Below are positions 35,301 through 43,296 of a DNA stretch of 64,000 nt, piece by piece. Source of the stretch: Opitutaceae bacterium (GTDB taxonomy: Bacteria > Verrucomicrobiota > Verrucomicrobiia > Opitutales > Opitutaceae); the NCBI GenBank assembly GCA_030648295.1, contig JAUSID010000136.1:1-64000 (forward strand), in the 5' to 3' direction. The position numbers and the translations under genes are program-made. The stretch's first letter is position 1; each line of letters opens with the position of its first letter. The notes beneath the pieces are model-generated. The model saw nothing but the letters and a program-made list of their open reading frames with translations, was not told the origin of the DNA and did not search any database.

Positions 35301-36274
35301 TGGTCGCGCGGTTCAGCACCGCCAGCGACGCGGTGCGCGCCGCGGCCGAGTTGCTGTCCGCGCTGTTCGGCGACGAAGCGGTCCTGGCTAAAACGCGCGC
35401 CGTTCTCGCCAACGCCTCCACGCCGCTGGCGGAGCGCCGCCGTGCGCTCGATCTGCTCAAGCGCGCGGGCGACACCGCGTCCACGCGAATTCTCGTGCAG
35501 CTCCTCGATGACCGCGCCTTGCGCACGGCGGTGATTCCGCTGCTCGCGAACGCATCCGATGCGCGCGCCGCCGCGAGCGGGCTGATCGAGCGTTTCAACA
35601 CCTTTAGCGATGCCGATCGCAATGCGGCGCTCGGCGTTCTCACCGGCCGGCCGGCGTTCGCGCTGCCGCTCCTCCGCGCGATCGAGTCCGGTGCCTTCGA
35701 CAAGAAACAAATCACCGCGCTGCACGCGCGCCAGCTGCGCAACCTGCGGAACCGCGAGGTGACGACGACCCTGGACCGCGTGTGGGGCCGCGCCACGGAA
35801 TCGTCCGCCGCGACGCGCGAGGCGATCACGCGGATGCGGCAGGTGTATCGCGACGCGCCGGTCTGGTCCTATGATGTCGCGGCCGGACAAAAAGTTTACG
35901 AGCGGTTGTGCGCCGCGTGCCACGTGATGGACGGCGCGGGCGGCAAACTCGGTCCGGATCTGACGGGCTCATGGCGGAACGGGCTCGATTACTTCCTCGA
36001 GAACATCATGGACCCGAACGCCGTCGTCGGCGCGGACTTCCAGTTGAACCTCGTGACCAAGCGCGACGGGTCGGTCATATCCGGCATGATCGAAAAGGAA
36101 ACCGACACGGCGCTGATCGTCCGGACGGTGACCGAGACGATCAACGTGGCGAAGACGGACGTGAAGGACCGGCAGGTGACGCCGCAATCGCTGATGCCGC
36201 CGGGGCTCCTCGAAGCGCTGCCCGAGCGCGAGGCGCTGGAATTGCTGAAGTTCCTCACGACGGAGCGCAAATGA
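32324..36274 (+). CDS. DUF1080 - membrane-bound dehydrogenase (PQQ-type propeller) - HEAT - cytochrome c fusion
   Basis: A 1316-residue secreted multidomain protein. After a signal (IIPAFLGTALVALVAVAIVR) comes a DUF1080/3-keto-disaccharide hydrolase domain (about 45-265: IFDGRTLDGWSG, SGIQFRSK, EVWINGVRVS). Then a Pro-rich linker, and a sugar-dehydrogenase-like beta-propeller typical of Planctomycetes-Verrucomicrobia (GFQAELLAAEPDLHQPIAFA, FDERGRVWIAEAYGYPKRQP, GTSYMIRNGHYWNQANSDYA). HEAT-like repeats follow, and a C-terminal haem domain with C1196-x2-C1199-H1200 (RLCAACHVMDGAGGKLGPDL). It likely cleaves or oxidises 3-keto-sugars and passes electrons to its own haem. ATG 32324 is followed by a second possible ATG at 32330. 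The stop overlaps the next gene by 4 nt. Confidence 0.88.
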   Translation: MIMPVFPSSNFHARRLDAPALPSARSRIIPAFLGTALVALVAVAIVRAGPPKPQPIFDGRTLDGWSGSAESWRVEDGAITGEIKAGARLGKNQFIYWTAGEVHDFELTAEFRISGAPSANSGIQFRSKRHPDGHAEGYQADLDQGALWLGRIYDEHGRALLVERGARVSIAPDGRRWTEVFAKPEDFKSLPKPAGEWNTYRVLATGPHVEVWINGVRVSVLDDHESAAADYSGVLGLQLHSGPGPAKIQFRNLQLANLGRTTLPPPMAAAAPPTAAPVTVPGMPPPRPRNDPPLRRLATIDDSARGRQSGVLWHLRPNPAAPSKIDNASAQKLVSGMRLMSGFQAELLAAEPDLHQPIAFAFDERGRVWIAEAYGYPKRQPEGQGKDRILIFEDRDGDGTFETKKTFAEKLNLVSGLEVGFGGVWVGAAPHLLFIADRNHDDVPDAAPQVLLDGWGYQDTHETLNSFTWGPDGWLYGCHGVFTHSLVGKPGVPAEQRQKIRAGVWRYHPVRHEFEVFAAGGSNQWGLDFNEVGALFMTHCRSAHGQGGTSYMIRNGHYWNQANSDYAPFISNRGPEFAPELKNYLLASARYDSGEGGAGKPGTTAVYGGHSHVGTMIYLGDNWPEIYRDHLFTHNLHGHQINHQRNERQGSAYETFHGGYDMLFAPESTYVAVDLQYGPDGAAYVIDWSDIQHCHNPREEIWDRTNGRLYRVAWAETYRPAKVDLASKSDRELVALHTHRNEWYVRTARRLLQERAATRPIDAAAIAALRAMENRDGDVAQFLRSFWTLHLIGALDAVQLTAALAHPADVVRAWAIQLATDRPQADLGARPPSLASSNQRPRAVALPLAEFARLAASDPSPTVRLALASSLPVLPADARWPIVQALAGHGEDANDRFLPKMVWFGTAPLVASDLTGALDLAARTALPTLRDSILWFVARTAAGREQIAARLASPDRNSTLGMSDDTAARALQVLAFALESEAGLKAPAAWPRVVARFSTASDAVRAAAELLSALFGDEAVLAKTRAVLANASTPLAERRRALDLLKRAGDTASTRILVQLLDDRALRTAVIPLLANASDARAAASGLIERFNTFSDADRNAALGVLTGRPAFALPLLRAIESGAFDKKQITALHARQLRNLRNREVTTTLDRVWGRATESSAATREAITRMRQVYRDAPVWSYDVAAGQKVYERLCAACHVMDGAGGKLGPDLTGSWRNGLDYFLENIMDPNAVVGADFQLNLVTKRDGSVISGMIEKETDTALIVRTVTETINVAKTDVKDRQVTPQSLMPPGLLEALPEREALELLKFLTTERK

Positions 36275-39200
36275 GGGTGAGCGAGTTTCCTGGGAGCGCG
36301 GGCGTCTCGCCCGCAATGGCTTGGTGCGGGCCGGAGGCCCGCGCTCCCAGGAAAGCGCGTTTTGTGACTGGAGCTGCAGGATGTGTCTCCGCGGCTGCGT
36401 TTCTCTTCTCGATCGCGGCATCGGCGGCGGTCGATCCGAGCAACCAGCGTGGTGATGCGCCGAACGCGCGGCTGGTGCCGGCGGCCGGGCAGCGCGAAGC
36501 GTTTCACGCCCCGGCCGGATTCGAGGTGCAGCTGGTCGCGGCCGAACCGGAGATCCAGAAGCCGTTCAACCTCGCCTTCGACGCGCAGGGCCGGGTTTGG
36601 GTCACCGGGTCGACGCTGTATCCCTGGCCGGCGAAACGCGACGCGCTGGACCAGCCCATCAGCTCCTTTCAAAAACAGCGCGACGACAACCCGCTGGCGT
36701 TCCGCGCCGCCGCCACGCCGCCGGAGCCGGAGGAACATGGGGCGGACACGGTGCGAATCCTTTCCGATTTCGATCCGGTGACGGGCCGCGCCCGCAAGGT
36801 CACGGTGTTCGCCGACGGGCTGAATATACCAATTGGGATTCTGCCGTTGCCGCGAGCGCCGGAGGCACGCGGCGATTCCGCGCTCGTCTACTCCATTCCC
36901 GCCATCTGGCGGTTCACCGACACCGATGGTGACGGCCGCGCGGACCGGCGCGAAAAACTATATGACGGGTTCGGATTTGCGGACACCCACGGGATGTCCT
37001 CGAGCTACTGGCTGTGGTACGACGGCTGGGTTTACGGCACGCACGGCTACCGCAACGTGAGCGAGATCCACGATGCGCGCGGTCGCACGACGACGCTCCA
37101 GAGCGGCAACACGTATCGATTCCGGCCGGACGGCTCGCGCTTCGAGATCTTTTCGAACGGGCAGACGAATCCGTTCGGGCTGGCCTTCGATCCGCGCGGC
37201 AACGTGTACACGGCGGATTCGCACTCGAAGCCGGTGTACCTCGTGCTGCCGGGAGGCTATTACGAGGGGCTCAATCGATCACACGACGGACTCGGGTTCG
37301 CGCCGCCCATCACCCTCGACCCGCACGGCTCGACCGGGATCGCGGGCATCGCCTATTACGCCGCGACCCATTTCCCGGCGGAGTTCCGGGGCAATCTTTT
37401 CAACGGCAATCCGGTCACCGGCCGGATCAATCGCGACCGGCTGGACTGGAGCGGATCGTCGCCCGCCGCCGTGCGCCGGCCGGATTTTCTCACGTGTGCC
37501 GATCGCGCGTTCCGGCCCGTGCAGGTGAAGCTCGGGCCCGACGGTGCGCTGTGGATCGCGGACTTCTACAATCCGATCATCGGCCACTACGAAGTGCCGC
37601 TGACCCATCCGAAACGGGATCGGACGCATGGCCGGATCTGGCGGGTGATTTGGCGCGGGCGGGATGGATCGATTGCGCCGCCGCGTCTGCCGGACCTCAC
37701 GCGTGAAGGCATCGAGGCGCTCGTGTCGCGGCTGAAGGATCCGAATCTGGTCGTGCGTTGCCTCGCCGCCTCGGAATTGCTTGCGCGACCGGACGCAGCG
37801 CAGGCGACCGCGGCACTGCAATCGGTCGCGTCGCATTTGATCGCGGGAGCCGAACCGGCGGCGGACGAGACGGCGGCGCTGGCGGTCCTGTTCGCGCTCG
37901 AGCGGATGGGCCGGTTGGAACCAGCGGTGATCGAGCGCGCATTGGCGCGGCGCGAAAGCGATGTGGCGATCGCGGCGCTGCGCGTTCTCGCCGCTCGTGA
38001 CGCGCTGCCGGCGGACGCGTCGAAGCTCTTCGGCGCATTGCTGGCGCTGCCGGCGCCCGAGACGGCGGCGCGGATCACGGCGGAGATTTTTCACCGGCAG
38101 CCGCAACCCTGGCAGCCGCCGCTGATCCTCCCATTGCTGGCGAAGGTCCCGGCGGCGGACGTTGAGCTCGAATACGCGCTTCGTCTGGCGCTGAAGGCCA
38201 ATGCGCTGACGGCGGACGTCGCCACGCTCGCACGCTGGGCCGGCGCGGAGGCCGCGACGGCAACGCGCGTGGCCGATGTCTGCTTGGGCGTGCCGACGGC
38301 GGCCGCGGCCGAGTTTCTCCTCGGTCATCTCGAACGCAGCAAGTTCGGCAGCGCGCGTGCCGGCGACTATGCCCGGCACGCCGCGCTCAACCTGCCGCCC
38401 GAACGGATGGCGGAACTCGAGCCGTTGTTAACCGCGCTCGGACGCGCTCCGCTGGCGCAACGGTTCGCGCTCGCGGAGGGATTTGCGGTCGTGGCCACCA
38501 AGCGCGATCGAACGCTGCCCGCTTCGCTCCAGCGCTGGATGCGCGAGGAGCTCGTGGCCGCGCTGGCCGAAAAGGACATGACGCTGGTCATGCGGGCGAT
38601 CGCCGCGGTGAAGGATTTGTCGCTGCCGGGAAAAGGCGCCGCCCTGCGGGGAATCATCCTGGCGCCGAAAATCCTCGACCGATTTCGCACTCCGGCGATT
38701 CGCGCGCTCGAGCCCAACACACCCGAGACCGACGAAATCGCAGGCGAAGTTCTGCGCGGGAATGCGTCGGGCGCGTTGAAACGCGCCGCGGCGGACGTGC
38801 TGGGTACGGGAAAAACCAGCCCGGCGGCGCGCGCCGCACTCGTCGCGGCATTTCCATCCGCGTCGGCCGATCTGGCCCTGGGGCTGGCGACGGCGCTGGT
38901 GAAAAGCGATGCGGGCGCGGCCGAGTTGATCGACCTGGTGGAGGCGGGCCGGGCGCGGGCGGCGCTGTTGAACCACCGGCACGTCGTGCTCGCGCTGGAG
39001 CGGCGGCCGGTAGCGTTGCGCGAACGCGCCGCGGCGCTGACGCGCGGACTGGCGCCGGAGGATGCGCGAATCGATGCGCTGATTGCGCAACGGATTGGGG
39101 CGGCGGCGGGCGCAAAGGGAAATGTCGGGCGCGGCGCCACCGTGTTTGCGACCCACTGCGCGAGCTGCCACCGGATTCACGATGCCGGCGGCAACATCGG

Positions 39201-39531
39201 CCCGAATCTCGACGGCGTCGGTTCGCGCGACCTTCCGCGGCTGATCGAGGATATCCTCGATCCGAACCGCAACGTGGATCCCGCGTTCCGGCTGGCCACG
39301 GTCACGCTGCGCAATGGCGACGTGAAATCCGGGATAAATCTGCGGGAGCAGCCCGATCAGGTGGTGCTCACCGATCTGTCGAGTATCCAGGATGTGACGG
39401 TGGGCCGAAGTGACGTCGCGAGCATCGCGGTCGCGGGCGCCTCGGCGATGCCCGCGGCGTTCGACACCGTGATTTCAGAACCGGAGTTTTTCGATCTGCT
39501 CGAGTTTCTGCGCGCACCAGGCCGCCCATAA
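36271..39531 (+). CDS. Membrane-bound dehydrogenase (PQQ-type propeller) - HEAT - cytochrome c protein with repeat-encoded N-terminus
   Basis: A 1086-residue paralogue of the previous gene without the DUF1080 domain. Propeller motifs GFEVQLVAAEPEIQKPFNLA, FDAQGRVWVTGSTLYPWPAK and FGLAFDPRGNVYTADSHSKP, HEAT-like helices, and a haem domain with C963-x2-C966-H967 (HCASCHRIHDAGGNIGPNLD). The ATG at 36271 overlaps the upstream stop (ATGA), so the pair is coupled. Residues about 6-29 are the translation of a palindromic dispersed repeat (36289-36351): FPGSAGVSPAMAWCGPEARA. The hydrophobic signal segment (CVSAAAFLFSIAASAA) follows directly. An in-frame ATG at 36316 inside the repeat is an alternative start. 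Function is probably oxidation of a sugar or polyol in the periplasm. Confidence 0.87.
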   Translation: MRVSEFPGSAGVSPAMAWCGPEARAPRKARFVTGAAGCVSAAAFLFSIAASAAVDPSNQRGDAPNARLVPAAGQREAFHAPAGFEVQLVAAEPEIQKPFNLAFDAQGRVWVTGSTLYPWPAKRDALDQPISSFQKQRDDNPLAFRAAATPPEPEEHGADTVRILSDFDPVTGRARKVTVFADGLNIPIGILPLPRAPEARGDSALVYSIPAIWRFTDTDGDGRADRREKLYDGFGFADTHGMSSSYWLWYDGWVYGTHGYRNVSEIHDARGRTTTLQSGNTYRFRPDGSRFEIFSNGQTNPFGLAFDPRGNVYTADSHSKPVYLVLPGGYYEGLNRSHDGLGFAPPITLDPHGSTGIAGIAYYAATHFPAEFRGNLFNGNPVTGRINRDRLDWSGSSPAAVRRPDFLTCADRAFRPVQVKLGPDGALWIADFYNPIIGHYEVPLTHPKRDRTHGRIWRVIWRGRDGSIAPPRLPDLTREGIEALVSRLKDPNLVVRCLAASELLARPDAAQATAALQSVASHLIAGAEPAADETAALAVLFALERMGRLEPAVIERALARRESDVAIAALRVLAARDALPADASKLFGALLALPAPETAARITAEIFHRQPQPWQPPLILPLLAKVPAADVELEYALRLALKANALTADVATLARWAGAEAATATRVADVCLGVPTAAAAEFLLGHLERSKFGSARAGDYARHAALNLPPERMAELEPLLTALGRAPLAQRFALAEGFAVVATKRDRTLPASLQRWMREELVAALAEKDMTLVMRAIAAVKDLSLPGKGAALRGIILAPKILDRFRTPAIRALEPNTPETDEIAGEVLRGNASGALKRAAADVLGTGKTSPAARAALVAAFPSASADLALGLATALVKSDAGAAELIDLVEAGRARAALLNHRHVVLALERRPVALRERAAALTRGLAPEDARIDALIAQRIGAAAGAKGNVGRGATVFATHCASCHRIHDAGGNIGPNLDGVGSRDLPRLIEDILDPNRNVDPAFRLATVTLRNGDVKSGINLREQPDQVVLTDLSSIQDVTVGRSDVASIAVAGASAMPAAFDTVISEPEFFDLLEFLRAPGRP
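36289..36351. repeat. Palindromic dispersed repeat CCTGGGAGCGCGGG family, inside a coding sequence
   Basis: Terminal 14-nt perfect inverted arms at 36289-36302 and 36338-36351, with CGTCTCGCCCGC and GCGGGCCGGAGGCCCGC inside. Relatives at 49193-49464, 62142-62268 and partially 2899-2923 are intergenic. This copy is translated in frame as part of the downstream protein's N-terminus. Confidence 0.92.
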
Positions 39532-39696
39532 AGATGGGGACTCGGGTGATTCGCCTGTTCGGGAGGGAGCGGGTTGGCGTGGCGTTGGGGTGCCGTAATC
39601 GAGTCGGCGGCAGATTGACGGTGGGAGGGGATTGGCCGTAGAACACGTTGCCCGCCGGATCATTGGTCGGTCCGCGCGATCGTCTCCATTCCAGCC

Positions 39697-41688
39697 ATGC
39701 CTGTTTTTCCTGCGGGGCCGGCGCAGTGCGCCGCGTTCCTGAGTCGCTTTCGCACGCCGCTGCTTTGCAGCGCCTTGATTGCCGGCCCGGGCGTGCTTTG
39801 TCCGGGACGGCTCGCGGCCACAGAACTGAAACCGCCGGCGCCGCTGGCGTATGATACTTCCGCGTACGAACTGGCCGCATCGATCCCCGGCGACCCGGCG
39901 CCGTGGAATCGGAATGAAGTCGAGCGGGCGGTGCGCGAGCGGACGGTCCGGCAGAAGCAGCGGCACGAGCTGGACGTGTACTATTACCGGATCGGCCACA
40001 CGCTTGCGTTTCCGCTGCCGCTGGCGCGGCGGCCCGCCCGCACGGAGCTGCCGGCGGGAATCGCGACGATGGCATACCCCTGGATGATCTGGCTTTCCTG
40101 GGAACTCGAGGAGCGCTGGCGAATATTGCACTTTGCGTGGCGCGAGAACCGCGACCGTGATGCCGGCGCGCGGTTGCAACGGGAACTCGCGGCGCTCGCG
40201 ACCTGGGATCGCATCATCGAGAACAACAACCAGCCGGGACTCGTGACGGCGCACATTGCCGGATGCCTCGCGCTCGCGCTGAGCCGGACTGACGGCTGGG
40301 ATCCGGCGCTGCTCGAGCAGGCACGGGCCGCCGCGGACGCGCTGATCGAGCGCGATGTCTGGCCCTGGTTCCTGAAACAGTGGGCGGAGGATCGACCGTA
40401 CGATCACCGCCGGCTGGTCAACATCCCGGTCATCACGCTGGCCCGTGCGGCGCAGCTCGCGCGGGTCGTGGGGAGTCCGCGACGCGAGGCGCTCGACCGA
40501 CGGATGACGGAAGTGCTGCGGACTTGGGCACGGTTTCGCACCGGGCCGGAGTTTCACACCGAGGGTACGACCTACGACGGCTACCTGATGGATTCGGTGA
40601 CCGGCTGGCTCACTGACCAACCCGAGCGGGCCGGGCTGTTGCGCGAATGCCGCACCGCCTTTCGCAGCCTGGTTGACCAGTGGATTCATCTCACCCTGCC
40701 CGGCCGGATGGACCTGCATGCTCCCATGGGTGACGTGGAGCCGGAGATGCCGTTTTGGACATGCGTGGTGGCGCGACTCGGCGGATGGTATTCGTGGTCG
40801 GAGGCCACGTGGCTGCTGACGCGCGTTCCGATTGAACGGCTGCCCGCGGCAACGCTTGCCGACGTGCTGCACGCGAAGTCGCTGCTCGGACTCGCGCCCG
40901 ATGCGCCGGCGGCGGGACCGCACGAACATCCCCACGCCGTTTCACTGCGCACCGGCTGGGCGGCGCGCGACGCGGCGGCGTTTGTGAGTGTCGTCCGCAA
41001 TCCGATGACGCACCTGCAGGCCGACGGCGGCCAGGTGATCCTCGGCTGGCAGAGCCGGTTCTGGATCACCGATCCGGGCTATCAACAATACCGCGCGGGC
41101 GAGGAGCGCGAGTACTCCATCGGCCCGCAGGCCCACAATGCGCCAGTGATAAATGGAAACGTGCAGAAGCCGCACGCGGCGAAGCTCGACATGGTGGAGA
41201 TTGATGCGGCCGGCGCCCAGTACTCGCGGCTGAACCTGAGCGCGTGTTATCCGGGGCTGCCGAAAAGTGCGCACGTGCAGCGCGAAGTATGGCTCGCGCG
41301 CAACGAGAGCACGGCCATCGTCGTGCGCGATACGTTTGGCTCACTTCCGGCGGACGCGGAGATCGGCACGCACTGGCTCGGTGGCAATCACCTCGCGTGG
41401 GCCTTTGTCGACGGGTGGGCGAGATTGAGTGATGGAAAACGCGCCGTATGGGTCGGCACCTTTGGCGATCGCATCGAAGCCGCCGCGCTGATCCGCCATC
41501 CGGGCAGCCGGGGTCCGCTGACGCTCGCGCACAAGGCGCGGCTCGCCGACGGGGCGGGCAGACGCTGGTGGGTCCTGTGGTGTGACGAGTCGGGTGGCTG
41601 GACGCCGCCGCAACTCAGCGCCGACTTTCAGGAACTCACGGTCAGGCCACCGCAGCAGAGTGGCACTCCGATGCGGTTCCGGCGGTGA
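39697..41688 (+). CDS. Heparinase II/III-like polysaccharide lyase, secreted
   Basis: A 663-residue protein with an N-terminal signal-like region (FRTPLLCSALIAGPGVLCP). An (alpha/alpha) toroid follows (MAYPWMIWLSWELEERWRIL, WDRIIENNNQPGLVTAHIAG, FHTEGTTYDGYLMDS), then a beta-rich heparinase II/III C-terminal domain: TGWAARDAAAFVSVVRNPMT, HLQADGGQVILGWQSRFWIT, then DPGYQQYRAGEEREYSIGPQ and AHNAPVINGN. The order matches heparinase II/III-family lyases that beta-eliminate uronic-acid glycans. Substrate is unknown; the neighbouring sulfatase suggests a sulfated acidic glycan. ATG 39697 gives the longest plausible signal; the ATG is not preceded by a strong Shine-Dalgarno. Confidence 0.75.
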   Translation: MPVFPAGPAQCAAFLSRFRTPLLCSALIAGPGVLCPGRLAATELKPPAPLAYDTSAYELAASIPGDPAPWNRNEVERAVRERTVRQKQRHELDVYYYRIGHTLAFPLPLARRPARTELPAGIATMAYPWMIWLSWELEERWRILHFAWRENRDRDAGARLQRELAALATWDRIIENNNQPGLVTAHIAGCLALALSRTDGWDPALLEQARAAADALIERDVWPWFLKQWAEDRPYDHRRLVNIPVITLARAAQLARVVGSPRREALDRRMTEVLRTWARFRTGPEFHTEGTTYDGYLMDSVTGWLTDQPERAGLLRECRTAFRSLVDQWIHLTLPGRMDLHAPMGDVEPEMPFWTCVVARLGGWYSWSEATWLLTRVPIERLPAATLADVLHAKSLLGLAPDAPAAGPHEHPHAVSLRTGWAARDAAAFVSVVRNPMTHLQADGGQVILGWQSRFWITDPGYQQYRAGEEREYSIGPQAHNAPVINGNVQKPHAAKLDMVEIDAAGAQYSRLNLSACYPGLPKSAHVQREVWLARNESTAIVVRDTFGSLPADAEIGTHWLGGNHLAWAFVDGWARLSDGKRAVWVGTFGDRIEAAALIRHPGSRGPLTLAHKARLADGAGRRWWVLWCDESGGWTPPQLSADFQELTVRPPQQSGTPMRFRR

Positions 41689-41736
41689 ACAGGAACGACC
41701 CACGCGGCGGGCGTTCCCGCCGTGTCGCGTCGCGAC

Positions 41737-43122
41737 TCAGGGAGCGGGAGGGGGAGCGGCGAGCGCGCCGGGCGCGTTGAGCACACCCTCGCGGGCCCCG
41801 TCGTAGGTGTAACCGCTGGTCGGGCTGTCGAGTGGCGTCGTGCCGGCATTCGTCGCGCCAGCACTCAAGCGGTCGCGGATGTCCTCCGCGCCGAGAGTTG
41901 AATTCTGTTGGAAGACGAGCGCCGCGACTCCGGCGGCGTGCGGAGCGGCCATGCTCGTGCCCGACATGCGTGTGGTGCCGCCGGCAAGCTTGGTGGAGAG
42001 GATGCCCACCGACTTGAGGAACCCCGCCTTCGAAATGTTTTCCTGATCTTCGCCCGGGCCCGATACGGTCACCCCGATTCCGTTCACCCCGATTACGGTT
42101 TCCGGATCGAATGCTCCGTCAGACGTGAAGTAGGATGCGGTGTCCGCTTTGATCACGCCGCTGAAAAACCGGTATTGGTTCGTGCCGTCCTTCGCCGTCG
42201 TGCTGGCGATGGCGATGACTTCGGGGTAGGTGGAGGGAACCTGCTGGGAGACTTCGAGCGTGGCGTCGTTGCCCGCCGCGACCACGACGGCCACGCCGCT
42301 GTCACGAAGGGCGGCGACGCTGGCGCGCAGGGTGGAGTTGTCGTCGAGCGTGCCCGCTCGTCCGAGGCTCATGTTCACCACGCGAATACGTGGGATCACT
42401 GCGAGCGGGCCGGTATTTGCGGCCGCCACCCAGTCGAGCCCGGCGATGACGGTCGCGTCGCTGCCACTGCCGGCCGCATCGAGCACCTTCACCGCGTAGA
42501 TGGTGGCAGCTGGCGCCACGCCGACGACGTCGATGCTGTTGTTGCGCGCGGCAATGGTTCCGGCGACGTGGGTGCCATGACCGTTGTTATCCAGCGCCGA
42601 GGAGCCGAACGCCGAGAACGAGGCGCTCGCGAGTGGCTGAAGGTCGGCATGGTTGAAGTCCACGCCCGTGTCGACGACCGCGACGCCAATGCCCGCTCCG
42701 GAATAAGCGACCACGCCGGGTGCGGCGCCAATGTGCTCGACGCCGGCGGGGGTGACCTGGGCGGCACCGCCGCCTCCGCCGGAAGGCTTGCCGATGGCGG
42801 CGACTTTGCGATCGGGCGTCACATGCACGACCCGTGCGTCCGCGCGCACCGCCGCGAGCCGGCCGGGCGGAATGTAGCCGGCGAAACCACGGACGGCATG
42901 CTCGTAAACGTGCCGGGGCGAGATTCCGAACGTCGCCGCGACGGTCCGCGGATTCACGCCGGCGACTACTTGTACAATGTACTGATCGGGGACGATCGCG
43001 GAAGGCAGCGCGCGTTCCGACGGCGCGGGAGTGAGCTCTGCGGAGGAATCGGCGGCGAACATGCCGCTCGTGGCGCCGAGGCAGGCGCATAGAATGAAGG
43101 AACCGAAACGGGGCGAGTTCAT
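41737..43122 (-). CDS. Subtilisin-like serine protease (peptidase S8), secreted
   Basis: A 461-residue secreted subtilase. Signal peptide MNSPRFGSFILCACLGATSG with a cleavage near residue 24, then an inhibitor-I9-like propeptide (PDQYIVQVVAGVNPRTVAAT, FAGYIPPGRLAAVRADARVV). The catalytic domain has D151 (VAVVDTGVDFNH), H182 (NNGHGTHVAGTI), oxyanion N285 (AAGNDA) and S390 (SGTSMAAPHAAG). A Gly-rich linker (GGGGGA, about 115-120) separates the propeptide and protease. It degrades proteins outside the cytoplasm. ATG 43122 is supported by the signal peptide; in-frame sequence upstream belongs to the opposite-strand gene. Divergent from the gamma-glutamyltransferase gene with a 174-nt spacer. Confidence 0.92.
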   Translation of the reverse strand: MNSPRFGSFILCACLGATSGMFAADSSAELTPAPSERALPSAIVPDQYIVQVVAGVNPRTVAATFGISPRHVYEHAVRGFAGYIPPGRLAAVRADARVVHVTPDRKVAAIGKPSGGGGGAAQVTPAGVEHIGAAPGVVAYSGAGIGVAVVDTGVDFNHADLQPLASASFSAFGSSALDNNGHGTHVAGTIAARNNSIDVVGVAPAATIYAVKVLDAAGSGSDATVIAGLDWVAAANTGPLAVIPRIRVVNMSLGRAGTLDDNSTLRASVAALRDSGVAVVVAAGNDATLEVSQQVPSTYPEVIAIASTTAKDGTNQYRFFSGVIKADTASYFTSDGAFDPETVIGVNGIGVTVSGPGEDQENISKAGFLKSVGILSTKLAGGTTRMSGTSMAAPHAAGVAALVFQQNSTLGAEDIRDRLSAGATNAGTTPLDSPTSGYTYDGAREGVLNAPGALAAPPPAP

Positions 43123-43296
43123 GGGGGAAACTGTTTTTTTGCGCGATGGTCGGGTGATCTTCACACCCGCGCGTGGGTTGTGGATGGGGATGCGGGGAGT
43201 TTGTCGAACTGCAGCCGAGATGCAAGAAGTCAATCGCCCCAAGTTCAACGACGAGCCCGATTTGACCCCGGCGAAAACGGCCGCAACGGTGCCGCG

